A stretch of 18,596 nucleotides of DNA from Actinomycetota bacterium (lineage in GTDB: Bacteria; Actinomycetota; Actinomycetes; S36-B12), in NCBI GenBank assembly GCA_003456155.1, contig DMPC01000176.1, forward strand, positions 18,549 through 37,144, in the 5' to 3' direction. The notes under the pieces are model-generated. The model did not search any database, was not told the DNA's origin, and was given only the letters and a program-made list of their open reading frames with translations. The translations under genes and the position numbers were made by a program. Shown piece after piece: positions 7,387 to 14,676 of this stretch. Every line of letters begins with the position of its first letter. Positions within the stretch are counted from its first letter, which is position 1.

Positions 7387-8844
7387 ATGACGACGGTCAC
7401 CGACGGCTCCTCGGCCGAGGGCACCACGGCGAAGGGCTCTCAGGACTCCCTCCGACACGAGCGACGAGCATCGCTCGAGCACGGACTGTCGCTCCTGATG
7501 AGCGCGTGGGAGGAATTCGACTCCGCCCGACCCCACCAGCCACCGGTGTCGGCCCAGACGACGGACCTCCTCGCATCGGGCCTCCCCGCTGCGGGCGTGG
7601 GCGTGCGGCGAGCCCTGGACGAGGCCGCCGCGATCCTTGACGAGAGCCTTGCGCAGTCGCGGCCGCGGTTCTTCGGCTACGTGGGCTCCTCCGGCCTGGA
7701 GTCGGCCGTTCTCGCGGACGCCCTGGCCGCCTCCCATGACGTGAACCTCGCGGCCGAGTCCGAGGCAGCACACCTGTGCGAGCAGCAGGCCCTGCGCTGG
7801 ATTGGCGAGTTCGTCGGCTACCCCACTGCCGGCGGTGCCTTCACCAGCGGCGGCATGCTGTCGAACCTGACCGCCCTGATGGCGGCCCGCACAGAGGCCC
7901 TTCCCGACAGCCGCGTGTTCGGGCTGCAGGGCGCACGGCCCGTCGTCTACTGCAGCGCAGAGGCGCACTCCAGCATCGAGCGGGCAGCCGAGCTCCTCGG
8001 CATCGGCCGTTCAGGGGTGCGCAGCGTGCCGCTCGACGCCGATCGGCGGATGAGACCCGACCTGCTGGCCGACATGCTGCGCGACGATCTCGCCTCGGGT
8101 GCGCGACCGGTTGCCGTCGTGGCCACGGCGGGCACGACACTCACCGGGACGGTCGACCCCATCGACGCCGTCGCCGACGTCTGCGAGCCTCTCGGCGTCT
8201 GGCTGCACGTGGACGGCGCCTATGGGCTGCCTGCCGCATCCACCGAGCTCGCCGGCCACCTCTTCACCGGGCTGGACCGCGCCGACTCGGTGTCCCTCGA
8301 CGCGCACAAGTGGATGTTCGTGCCCAAGGCCTGCGGGATCGTCCTGGTGCGTGACCAGTCGACACTCGCCAAGGCGTTCTGCCACGACTCGGCGTACATG
8401 GTCGAAGAGGAGGGCTACGCCCACCCCGTCGACGGCACGCTCGAGTACTCCCGACCGTTCCGGTCGCTGAAGCTGTGGACCGCCCTGCGCAGCCACGGCG
8501 CCGACGCCTTCAGGACCGCCATCACCGGCAACCTCATCCTGGCCCAGACCCTCGCGCGGCTCGTGCGCGAGCAGCCGCGACTCGAACTGCTCGTCGAGTC
8601 TCCGCAGCTGTCCGTGGTGCCGTTCCGCTTCGTGCCCGACCAGCCAGGCATCGATCTCGACGCACTGAACATGCGCTTGGCTCGCGCCCTGCAGTCCGAC
8701 GGCCGCGTCTACGTGACGAGCGCGGTGGTCGACGGACGCGCCTGCCTCAGACCCTGCATCGTCAACTTCCGCACGACCGCGGAGGACATCCGCGCGCTCG
8801 TGGACCTCGCGGTCGCTGTCGGAACCGAACTGGCCCAGGGATGA
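7387..8844 (+). CDS. PLP-dependent group II amino acid decarboxylase
   Basis: This 485-residue fold-type I PLP enzyme belongs to the aromatic-L-amino-acid/glutamate/diaminobutyrate decarboxylase group. GGAFTSGGMLSNLTAL (149-164) forms the phosphate-binding region, His194 in AEAHSS is the ring-stacking histidine, Asp276 in WLHVDGAYG contacts the pyridine nitrogen, and Lys308 in SLDAHKWM is the Schiff-base lysine. The length is as expected for the group. The substrate side chain cannot be predicted by eye; aromatic L-amino acids are common for relatives. The ATG follows GGGAGG at 7371-7376 with a somewhat long 10-nt spacer. The stop overlaps another ATG at 8841 as ATGA, pointing to a once co-transcribed next gene. 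Together with the racemase/GNAT pair it suggests amino acid processing in the cluster. Confidence 0.87.
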   Translation: MTTVTDGSSAEGTTAKGSQDSLRHERRASLEHGLSLLMSAWEEFDSARPHQPPVSAQTTDLLASGLPAAGVGVRRALDEAAAILDESLAQSRPRFFGYVGSSGLESAVLADALAASHDVNLAAESEAAHLCEQQALRWIGEFVGYPTAGGAFTSGGMLSNLTALMAARTEALPDSRVFGLQGARPVVYCSAEAHSSIERAAELLGIGRSGVRSVPLDADRRMRPDLLADMLRDDLASGARPVAVVATAGTTLTGTVDPIDAVADVCEPLGVWLHVDGAYGLPAASTELAGHLFTGLDRADSVSLDAHKWMFVPKACGIVLVRDQSTLAKAFCHDSAYMVEEEGYAHPVDGTLEYSRPFRSLKLWTALRSHGADAFRTAITGNLILAQTLARLVREQPRLELLVESPQLSVVPFRFVPDQPGIDLDALNMRLARALQSDGRVYVTSAVVDGRACLRPCIVNFRTTAEDIRALVDLAVAVGTELAQG

Positions 8845-8894
8845 ACGAGACCGACTCGACGACGAGGTTCCGAGCTCGCACGCAGGGGGGATGA
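8841..8894 (+). pseudogene. 17-codon ORF, probable 5' stub of a disrupted gene
   Basis: An ATG at 8841 overlaps the decarboxylase stop as ATGA, the same coupling used elsewhere in this cluster. The peptide MNETDSTTRFRARTQGG then stops at 8892-8894. Base composition changes just after this point. The most likely reading is the beginning of a former downstream gene truncated by rearrangement. A genuine tiny peptide is possible but unsupported. Confidence 0.35.
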
Positions 8895-8963
8895 GGAGGC
8901 GTCGGAACGAGGCAGTACAGGTCAGCTTCCCTCCGGTGAATATGGGCACTTGCACCAGGGTGA

Positions 8964-9212
8964 TCGGGACTGGCCACCAGATTTCGCAGCCGTTCTGAAG
9001 GCATTGGCTTCAGTTCCGATAGCCCCTGTCGTGTGGGCCGCTTCAGGAACGCACTCCGTATAGATCGCGAGGACAGCCGCAACGCGCTCCCGAGAGTCAC
9101 ATGGCACACCTGGCTCTACATCGCAGGCGCCATCGCTGGCACCCAGATCATTGGGCTGCAGGCGACGGTGTCTTGTCCGGCTGCTCTTCGATCAGCCAGC
9201 GTCCACCCTTGA
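8964..9212 (+). pseudogene. Start-less open frame with hydrophobic segment, likely gene remnant
   Basis: This 82-codon frame between stops has no good start codon. It includes ATRFRSRSEG, then ALRIDREDSRN, then a hydrophobic stretch TWLYIAGAIAGTQIIGLQA (about 9103-9159) that resembles one membrane helix. Its beginning echoes the TRFRARTQGG of the stub at 8841, so both may be pieces of one decayed membrane protein. The last part runs antisense into the 3' end of the ferric-reductase-like gene. I do not recognise the family. The low composition contrast with the neighbour suggests it is part of the scarred region. Confidence 0.28.
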
Positions 9213-10632
9213 GCCATGCCGAGGGAAAGAGAAACCGGACAATCGCTGCGATGACGGGGTTGAGGTTCGGCCCGTATGGGGATCGGTAGTCGTAGAGTTC
9301 GAAAGCCAAGGATTCAGCCTTGTTCCTTCGCACTTGTCTGATCGTGTCGACAACGAGAGATCGAGGCCCGCAAACCACAACGTGGTCTCCAGGGTTGATG
9401 TGTTCACCGATGATCTTCTTGGTGTTCGGCCTACCTGCGTAGGTGTCCACCTCTGTCAGGTCGAGAAGACCAGCCTCGTTCCATCGCCGGAGAGTCGTCA
9501 GGGCTATGGCTGTCTCCGCCCCCCGGTAGAAGTAGAGCATGCGCGGGGGAATGTCCATCTCTTGGATTTGCTCCTCAGAGAAAAGAAAGGGAGTGACCCC
9601 AGAGCCTCCGGCAATCCACACATCCTGTTGACCTTGGGTGACAACACTCAAGTGGCCCAAGGGACGCGAAACTGCCACTCGCATTCCTTCGTGCAGTTTC
9701 GGAGCAACGCGCATCGTCCAGTCGCCCACCTCCTTGATGATGACCGTGAGATGCGATGCATCGGAGTCGTCATGGACGACAGTGAAGGGATGCCGCTCGT
9801 GCCACGGTAGGGCGTCGCGAATGAAGACGAACTGGCCAGGCCTGAGGCTCTTCCACGGCTTCTTGTCGTTTCGCTGGATGGTCACGGCGACAGCGTCTGC
9901 AGTGTGTTCAACTCTGACAACGGTCGCACGAACATCGAGCAGGCCCGAGTCAACGATGAGAACGCGGTAGAAGAACGATAGGAATCCGATGCCGGACCAG
10001 GCCCATAGCCACAGCGAGCCTGGGCTCCCCAGAGCAAACGGCTGCTCCGCTGTCACAACATGAATGGCAGAGAACGTGAACGGGACGATGAGCAGGAGAT
10101 GCGAGTAGCGCCACGTGCGGTAAGGCAGGACTCTCAGGATTGAGATCACGATGAGGACAAGGAAGAAGTTCTGCGCTGTTTCAGCCAGTCCTGTCCCGGT
10201 CTCTTCCGCGTCTTCCCCAAAGGGAAAAACCGCATTCGCTACTTCGTTCTCAGCATTAGCGTGCAACAGCAGGAACACAATCGCGGCAATGCCAAACCAC
10301 CGGTGCCAGATGTAGACGCGGTCAAAGCCACCAAAGAGTCGGTCAATCAGAGGCAGTCGGGATGCCAAAAGCAAGGTGGCAGACATCAGAACAATCGACC
10401 CCATGCCGTAGAAGAGGCCTAAGCGATCGGTTCCCGGATCCGCGGGCAAGAGAATCCAGTTGACTCCCACGGCAGCCACGATCACCAGCGGCGCGAGAAG
10501 GTGCCATCTGGACTGCGACACAGACACCGCCGCAATGAGTTCCTCAGAGGGGTAGAAGTCCTTTGCCCGAATTCCCTTGACGAAGGAGCCTAGGTCGGAT
10601 CCCAGCCGGCCAAGGCGTTGGAGGAGAGTCAC
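9148..10632 (-). CDS. Ferric reductase / NADPH-oxidase-like transmembrane flavocytochrome
   Basis: The protein has 494 residues. The N-terminal half has about six hydrophobic segments between residues 45 and 225 (ferric-reductase-like transmembrane domain). It carries two spaced histidine pairs suitable for two b-type hemes: His110/His124 in one helix and His178/His191 in another. The C-terminal half is a ferredoxin-NADP reductase module: HPFT (281-284) for FAD, GGSGVTP (342-348) for the NAD(P) pyrophosphate and VCGP (420-423). Electrons would pass from cytoplasmic NAD(P)H through FAD and hemes across the membrane to ferric iron or oxygen; the acceptor is unknown. The start is GTG at 10632 with GGAAGGG 6 nt upstream. 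Base composition is visibly less GC-rich than genes on either side, and the gene stands alone between gene remnants, which suggests acquisition by transfer. Confidence 0.85.
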   Translation of the reverse strand: MTLLQRLGRLGSDLGSFVKGIRAKDFYPSEELIAAVSVSQSRWHLLAPLVIVAAVGVNWILLPADPGTDRLGLFYGMGSIVLMSATLLLASRLPLIDRLFGGFDRVYIWHRWFGIAAIVFLLLHANAENEVANAVFPFGEDAEETGTGLAETAQNFFLVLIVISILRVLPYRTWRYSHLLLIVPFTFSAIHVVTAEQPFALGSPGSLWLWAWSGIGFLSFFYRVLIVDSGLLDVRATVVRVEHTADAVAVTIQRNDKKPWKSLRPGQFVFIRDALPWHERHPFTVVHDDSDASHLTVIIKEVGDWTMRVAPKLHEGMRVAVSRPLGHLSVVTQGQQDVWIAGGSGVTPFLFSEEQIQEMDIPPRMLYFYRGAETAIALTTLRRWNEAGLLDLTEVDTYAGRPNTKKIIGEHINPGDHVVVCGPRSLVVDTIRQVRRNKAESLAFELYDYRSPYGPNLNPVIAAIVRFLFPSAWLKGGRWLIEEQPDKTPSPAAQ

Positions 10633-10679
10633 GAGGGGCCCTTCCGCTACGTCGACATCGAGTCACGACGCTAGCTCCC

Positions 10680-10696
10680 GCGGGACCAAGTCCCGC
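10680..10696. promoter_or_regulatory. Inverted repeat upstream of the ferric-reductase-like gene
   Basis: GCGGGAC (10680-10686), 3-nt CAA, and GTCCCGC (10690-10696) form a perfect dyad, partly overlapped by the palindrome CCCGCGGG (10677-10684). It lies 48 bp upstream of the GTG start at 10632, a position suited to an operator. It could instead be a hairpin left from a terminator, but no T-run follows on either strand. Confidence 0.35.
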
Positions 10697-10704
10697 AAGA
10701 AAAG

Positions 10705-11256
10705 GTGTCAACTCAACCGACAGCAATCCCCGTGCCGATCCAGATCGGCTGCGTGAACTCCTGCGCGCGCAGGGCACGTGCGACGGATGCAGCCCGGGCC
10801 CGAGGGAGCGCCACTTCCGGAGCCGTCGCCTTCGGGCGTACCCGCGGAACGATCAGGGTGGATGCGGTTGAAGCGGCCGACGACCGTCAAAAGGAGTTGA
10901 GTGCTCACGCACCTGCTGCTGAGCTGCGCCGGGACCGGGCGACCATCTGCTTCTTCGCCGTCGGCGGCACTCAGGCGCCGCACACCCGGGAGCGGGGGGC
11001 GGCATTCGTCCTCCAGGCACGCTCCGCACTTGCGCAGCTGATCGAAGCCTTCCTCGCCAGACCCGAGACTCGCGACGAACAACGCCGACTCGACATGATG
11101 TGCCGGCTGCTCATCGCCATGGCGTTCCAGCAGGTGATGTTCGACCAGAATGAGGTCTCACCCCTTCGCCTGAGCGACAAGGAACTCGCTGATGAATGGG
11201 CGGCGGCACTCCACGCCGTACTCGCGAAATTCGTCGCCCCCATCGCATCGCCGTGA
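10705..11256 (+). pseudogene. C-terminal remnant of a TetR-family regulator (no HTH)
   Basis: The 183-codon frame has a low-complexity Arg/Ala-rich beginning with no recognisable domain. From about residue 98 on it looks like the ligand-binding end of a TetR/AcrR repressor: AAFVLQARSALAQLIEAFLA, CRLLIAMAFQQVMF, and a final DEWAAALHAVLAKFV helix. No TetR helix-turn-helix was found upstream in any frame on this strand. The gene is therefore probably truncated, with the open frame running fortuitously into upstream DNA. It might be what remains of a regulator of this neighbourhood. An intact unusual protein cannot be excluded. Confidence 0.45.
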
Positions 11257-11276
11257 GCCGAACGTCCTCGGACGAT

Positions 11277-11332
11277 ATTCCCCTGCAATGCAGACAGCTA
11301 CGACAGATTCCCCTGCTATGCAGACAGCTACG
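11277..11332. repeat. 26-bp direct repeat, two copies, 30-bp period
   Basis: Copies at 11277-11302 and 11307-11332 are identical at 25 of 26 positions, beginning ATTCCCCTGC. Each contains an imperfect dyad, CTGCAATGCAG in the first and CTGCTATGCAG in the second. The pair lies in the 237-bp gene-free gap between the TetR remnant and the alpha/beta hydrolase end. It could be paired operator sites or a small tandem duplication. Two copies without further spacers do not make a CRISPR array. Nothing else was seen in this gap. Confidence 0.75.
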
Positions 11333-11493
11333 CAGGCAACTTGTCGTGGACGCATCAGCTCTCTTTCAAGGCCACGCCTCAACGGACGTCAGCAGCCCAG
11401 TCGCGCAGTGAATCCCGGACAGCGACCGACTCAGCAATGTCCGCCCTCTGGTGAGCCGATCGGCGCGTTAGCGCACTGGCCCGCACGTCCCGC

Positions 11494-12576
11494 TCAGTCG
11501 TCGACGGTGACGATCTTCAGCCCGGTCTTGCTCTCGAGCACCCGGGTGAAGTTGCCATCATCCATGAAGGCGGCGGCATCGGGATCTTTCTTCAGGTGCG
11601 CATCGAAGTGGCCGAGGATCGCCATGCGCCACAGGTCGTTCGTCGGCGCGGCCGGAGCGAGCTCCGAGTAGGGCCGAACGAGCCTGGAGACGATGTCCCA
11701 GTCCGTTGTCGGCCAGACCTCGGCGATCTGTGCCAGGAAGCCGATCATCCACTCGTGACCGGCCTCGATGTCGTCGCCGAAGTGGTTGTGGTCGCCGCCG
11801 AGCAGCATGATCATGCGCCGGGTTCCCGGCACGAGGTCGTGGTAGATCTCGAACTGCCCGAAGAGCGGCAGCATGCTGTCGCGCGATCCCACCAGCATGA
11901 GGGTCGGGCAGCCGTGGTCGATCGCGCCGAGTTCCTGTCTGGTGCCCTCGACGTAGACATTGCCACCGGCTGGGCACTGGGGAACAGATGCCTTGATTCG
12001 CGGATCGAGGCGGGGCGCGATGAGTGCGGTCCAGCCGCCGAAGCTGGGGCCGGTGAAGCCGACCAGCTCATCCTTCACGGGCAGCCGATCCAGGCCGGTC
12101 TGCACGAGGAACGGGACGGCGAGGTAGCGGGTCTCTCGGATGGGCGTCACGTGACCGTGCAGGGCCTCCGGCCGTCCGACGATCGCCGGATCGGCGAAGA
12201 AGGCGGCTACGTCGCCTGCGGTGCTGCCGGGGATGTCCGGCGAGACGACGAGGTAGCCGTGGGAGGCCAGATGCGTCGAGAGGTAGGTGAACTCGACGCG
12301 AAACCCTGACCAGCCGTGCATGGTGATGACGTAGGGGAACTCACCGGTCAGCGGCTGCGCGTCACGAACGGCTGCCTGCCGCAGGATCACACCCGGCTCC
12401 CACTGATTCTCGAAGGAGTCCTGCTGCGTGGGGTCGACATCAGCGCCGGCGTACTCAGCTGTGGCCGGGTAGTAGATCTCCACCGGGTATGTGATGCCGT
12501 ACTCGGCGTCATGCCACGCCTCGGTGCGAACACCGACGGGATAGGGCCCGCGCGCGAGCGGCTGGTAATCGGGCAT
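11494..12576 (-). CDS. Alpha/beta hydrolase (dienelactone hydrolase / PAF-acetylhydrolase-like)
   Basis: The protein has 360 residues. N-terminal GPYPVGVRT (10-18) followed by PVEIYYPA is typical of the PAF-acetylhydrolase/dienelactone-hydrolase-like branch. MHGWSG (86-91) forms the oxyanion-hole strand, GPSFGG holds nucleophile Ser178, VGSRDSMLP provides Asp233 and GGDHNHFG the histidine (263 or 265). The substrate is unknown. The ATG at 12576 is chosen because GGAAGGA sits just upstream. The frame stays open to 12687, but that extension would run through the palindromic operator and into the divergent gene's start. No signal peptide is seen. Its divergent partner is a ureohydrolase, so it may cleave an ester or amide that yields a guanidino product. 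Confidence 0.82.
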   Translation of the reverse strand: MPDYQPLARGPYPVGVRTEAWHDAEYGITYPVEIYYPATAEYAGADVDPTQQDSFENQWEPGVILRQAAVRDAQPLTGEFPYVITMHGWSGFRVEFTYLSTHLASHGYLVVSPDIPGSTAGDVAAFFADPAIVGRPEALHGHVTPIRETRYLAVPFLVQTGLDRLPVKDELVGFTGPSFGGWTALIAPRLDPRIKASVPQCPAGGNVYVEGTRQELGAIDHGCPTLMLVGSRDSMLPLFGQFEIYHDLVPGTRRMIMLLGGDHNHFGDDIEAGHEWMIGFLAQIAEVWPTTDWDIVSRLVRPYSELAPAAPTNDLWRMAILGHFDAHLKKDPDAAAFMDDGNFTRVLESKTGLKIVTVDD

Positions 12577-12622
12577 CGGGCTGTCCTTCCCGGAGCGACG
12601 CCCCGCACGAGCGCCGACGGTC

Positions 12623-12649
12623 GTATACAGTGTTGACGACACTGTATAC
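12623..12649. promoter_or_regulatory. Perfect 27-bp palindromic operator between divergent hydrolase and ureohydrolase
   Basis: Left arm GTATACAGTGT (12623-12633), 5-nt spacer TGACG and right arm ACACTGTATAC (12639-12649) match perfectly over 11 bp per arm. The site lies between the divergent starts at 12576 and 12686. Each outer arm supplies a TATAC-type hexamer that could act as a -10 element for one direction, so a bound dimer would block both promoters. The TetR gene downstream of the ureohydrolase is the likely binder, by inference. Confidence 0.72.
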
Positions 12650-12685
12650 ACCCGTACGCCCGCTGGACTTGAGAGAGGCCGTGGC

Positions 12686-13858
12686 ATGAGTGCAGATCAT
12701 GGGTCGTTCCCCATCGAGAGCGACTTCCCCGAGTTCAACGAGGCCGACAAGTCGGGGTTCGGCGTCTTCACCAAGCGGCCCGATCTCCAGGGCGACCGAC
12801 CACCGGGGCTCATCGACCTGCGCCGCTACATGTTTCAGCTCGGCATGTCCGGCTTCCAGACCTTCGTCGGCGCCCCCATCGCCCTTACCCCTGCAGACCT
12901 CACAGCGGCCGGGGTCGAGGTCGCGATGATCGGCGCGGGACTGGACTTCTCCTACGGCATGCGGGGCTCGGCCTTCGGCCCGAAGATGGTGCGCAACGGC
13001 GAGATCTACATGCCCCCCGGGTACGGCACACCCCATCAGCACACGCGCGTCGATCCCATCACCGAACTGGTGCTCGCGGACTACGGCGATGCGCCGGTCA
13101 ACAACATGTCGCTGTATGCATCGATCGAGCCAATTCGGGCCCTCGTCAGGGAAGTCGCGGAGACCGGTGCCATCCCGTTCATCGTGGGTGGCGATCACTC
13201 GCTCATGTACCCCAACGTCGCCGCCATGGCCGACGTGTACGGCAAGGGCAAGGTGGGGGTCATCCACTTCGACGCCCATTACGACGCCACCGATGCCGGG
13301 CTCGGCCTGAACCTGACACACGGCACGCCCGTTCGGCGACTCATCGAGCAGAAGCACGCTTCAGGCCACAACTTCATCCAGGTCGGCACGCGTGGCTGGG
13401 CCCCCAATGACGCTGATCTCGGCTGGATGCGCGACCAGGGCTTCCGGTATCACAACATGGCGCAGGTCGACAAGTTCGGCTGGGACTGGGTCATGGAGCG
13501 CTCCCTCGAGGAGGCGGGTGAGGGCACCGAACATCTCTACATCTCGATCGATATGGACGTGTTCGATCCAGCATTCGCTCCCGGCACCGGGACACCAGAG
13601 CCGAATGGGCTCACCCCGCGCGAGATGTTCCCCATTCTTCGGCGCCTTGCAGCGGAGAAGAACATCGTCGGCGTGGAGCTCGTCGAGTTGAATCCCTTCG
13701 CAGACTCCACCTACGCCACCGCACTTGTGGCCAACCGGGTGATCCGCGAGGTGCTCACCGGCATCGCGATGCGGAAGAAGGGCATCACCGAGCCGTACTA
13801 CTTCGCCGATGTCGCGATCGACGGCGGCCAGGGTCAGGACTGGCCTCGCCGGCACTGA
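12686..13858 (+). CDS. Long-form ureohydrolase (agmatinase / guanidinobutyrase / guanidine hydrolase type)
   Basis: This 390-residue enzyme of the arginase/agmatinase superfamily hydrolyses a guanidino group to urea plus an amine (or ammonia). Binuclear metal ligands are all present: His171 in VGGDHS, Asp196, His198 and Asp200 in HFDAHYDA, and Asp289/Asp291 in SIDMDVFDPAFAPGTGTPE (287-305). HGTPVRR (212-218) is also conserved. It is longer than standard agmatinases of about 300-320 residues because some 75 residues precede the core strand VAMIGAGLD. Long ureohydrolases include nickel-dependent guanidine hydrolases, so agmatine should not be assumed. The start ATG has GAGAGAGG 7 nt upstream. 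Only 36 bp separate it from the operator, leaving no room for a guanidine riboswitch. No nickel chaperone genes are present. Confidence 0.85.
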   Translation: MSADHGSFPIESDFPEFNEADKSGFGVFTKRPDLQGDRPPGLIDLRRYMFQLGMSGFQTFVGAPIALTPADLTAAGVEVAMIGAGLDFSYGMRGSAFGPKMVRNGEIYMPPGYGTPHQHTRVDPITELVLADYGDAPVNNMSLYASIEPIRALVREVAETGAIPFIVGGDHSLMYPNVAAMADVYGKGKVGVIHFDAHYDATDAGLGLNLTHGTPVRRLIEQKHASGHNFIQVGTRGWAPNDADLGWMRDQGFRYHNMAQVDKFGWDWVMERSLEEAGEGTEHLYISIDMDVFDPAFAPGTGTPEPNGLTPREMFPILRRLAAEKNIVGVELVELNPFADSTYATALVANRVIREVLTGIAMRKKGITEPYYFADVAIDGGQGQDWPRRH

Positions 13859-13909
13859 CGGCGTGGCCAGGCCGGCGGGTGCACGGCGCGTCCGTTCCAG
13901 GGAAGGAAT

Positions 13910-13942
13910 ATGACCCAGTCATCGGGTACCGTGCCGAGGTGA
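13910..13942 (+). promoter_or_regulatory. Possible leader ORF and small dyad in front of the TetR gene
   Basis: An ATG at 13910 opens a 10-codon frame (MTQSSGTVPR) whose TGA at 13940-13942 overlaps the proposed TetR GTG at 13939-13941. GGAAGGA at 13901-13907 lies before this ATG with only a 2-nt spacer. The same ATG is in an inverted repeat ATGAC-CCA-GTCAT (13910-13922). Termination-reinitiation coupling or an autoregulatory site are both possible. Either is speculative. Confidence 0.25.
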
Positions 13943-14595
13943 CGCGAGAGGCATCGAAGGCGCCCCTTTCGCGTGAGGTGTTCGCCGACGCCGCCCTCAG
14001 GATCATCGACGCGGACGGCTTTGATGCCCTCAGCATGCGCGCACTCGGCGAGCAGCTCGGGGTCCATGCAACCGCCGTGTACCGGCACTTCGCTAGCAAG
14101 GACGAGCTGGTCGAGGCCGTCATGGCCCGCATGTTCGTGACGTCCGGCGTCGAGGTTCCCGACGTCGGCACTCCCCGAGATCGCATAGCCAGCCTCGTGC
14201 GATCCCTGCGCCTCGCATTCGCACAGCATCCGAACCTCGCCCTGCCGAACCTCACTTTCCAGGACGAGCAGGCCACGGTCGATTTCGTCCGTGTCGCCCT
14301 CTCTCTGCTGAGGGAAATGGGCCTTCGTGGTCGCGATGTCGTCGTCGCCTACCAGATGCTGGAGACATACAGCGTCGGTTCGAACGCCTACGACTGGGGG
14401 AACTTCCCCGATGGGCTCGAGGCGCGCCGACGGGGCCGTCGCATGGTGGGCGATGAGGCTTTCGACGACTGCTCGCGCACCCTGGAATCTATGTCAGCCC
14501 TGAACGAGGAGGCCTTCGAGGTCGGCCTTCGGGCACTGCTCGATGCCTGTGCCGCCATGGCTGCAGCCGACTCACCGATGCATGTCACCGACTGA
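13939..14595 (+). CDS. TetR/AcrR-family transcriptional regulator
   Basis: The protein has 218 residues from the GTG at 13939. The N-terminal helix-turn-helix is clear: a FADAALRIIDADGFDALSMRALGEQLGV stretch beginning near residue 15, with the recognition helix and YRHFASKDEL at about 48-57. The remainder is an all-helical ligand-binding domain without recognisable ligand residues. An in-frame GTG at 13879 would add 20 residues. The later start is preferred because TetR proteins normally have only about 10-15 residues before the HTH and because it overlaps a leader frame. The gene follows the ureohydrolase by 80 bp in the same direction. A 7-bp-arm inverted repeat (13847-13853 with 13871-13877) lies in between. 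It probably controls the 12623-12649 palindrome in response to a pathway compound. Confidence 0.85.
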   Translation: MTREASKAPLSREVFADAALRIIDADGFDALSMRALGEQLGVHATAVYRHFASKDELVEAVMARMFVTSGVEVPDVGTPRDRIASLVRSLRLAFAQHPNLALPNLTFQDEQATVDFVRVALSLLREMGLRGRDVVVAYQMLETYSVGSNAYDWGNFPDGLEARRRGRRMVGDEAFDDCSRTLESMSALNEEAFEVGLRALLDACAAMAAADSPMHVTD

Positions 14596-14648
14596 TGCGT
14601 TTCGACCGAAGACCAGCGCGAGACGTCAGCCGAAGCAAATCGGGTCTT

Positions 14649-14676
14649 TGGTGAAGCGGGACGGGCTCGAACCGAC
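14649..14676 (-). repeat. tRNA 3'-end-like fragment (att-like scar, distal copy)
   Basis: This 28-bp stretch matches the 3' CCA, acceptor strand and T arm of the intact tRNA at 17328-17355 in 25 of 28 positions and in the same orientation. It ends in an encoded CCA (as read on the minus strand). No anticodon or D arm follows, so it is not a functional tRNA. T arms are conserved among tRNAs, so origin from a different tRNA cannot be excluded. Confidence 0.5.

Noticed and set aside
7252..7968. N-terminal extension of the EthD-like frame
   Set aside because: It would run through the intergenic dyad and antisense to the decarboxylase. The EthD domain starts at 7251 with its own ribosome binding site.
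8011..8955. Long minus-strand frame opposite the decarboxylase
   Set aside because: Composition mirrors the sense gene and there are no domain features.
11277..11332. CRISPR array
   Set aside because: There are only two repeats separated by 4 bp, with no spacers and no cas genes.
12650..12685. Guanidine riboswitch in front of the ureohydrolase
   Set aside because: Only 36 bp lie between operator and start codon, too short for a guanidine aptamer, and no matching motif is seen.
12577..12687. Upstream extension of the alpha/beta hydrolase to 12687
   Set aside because: It crosses the 27-bp palindrome and overlaps the ureohydrolase start. The ATG at 12576 has a good ribosome binding site and begins the conserved region.
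12509..13357. 282-codon minus-strand frame opposite the ureohydrolase
   Set aside because: Shadow of a well-supported ureohydrolase; it also crosses the palindromic operator.
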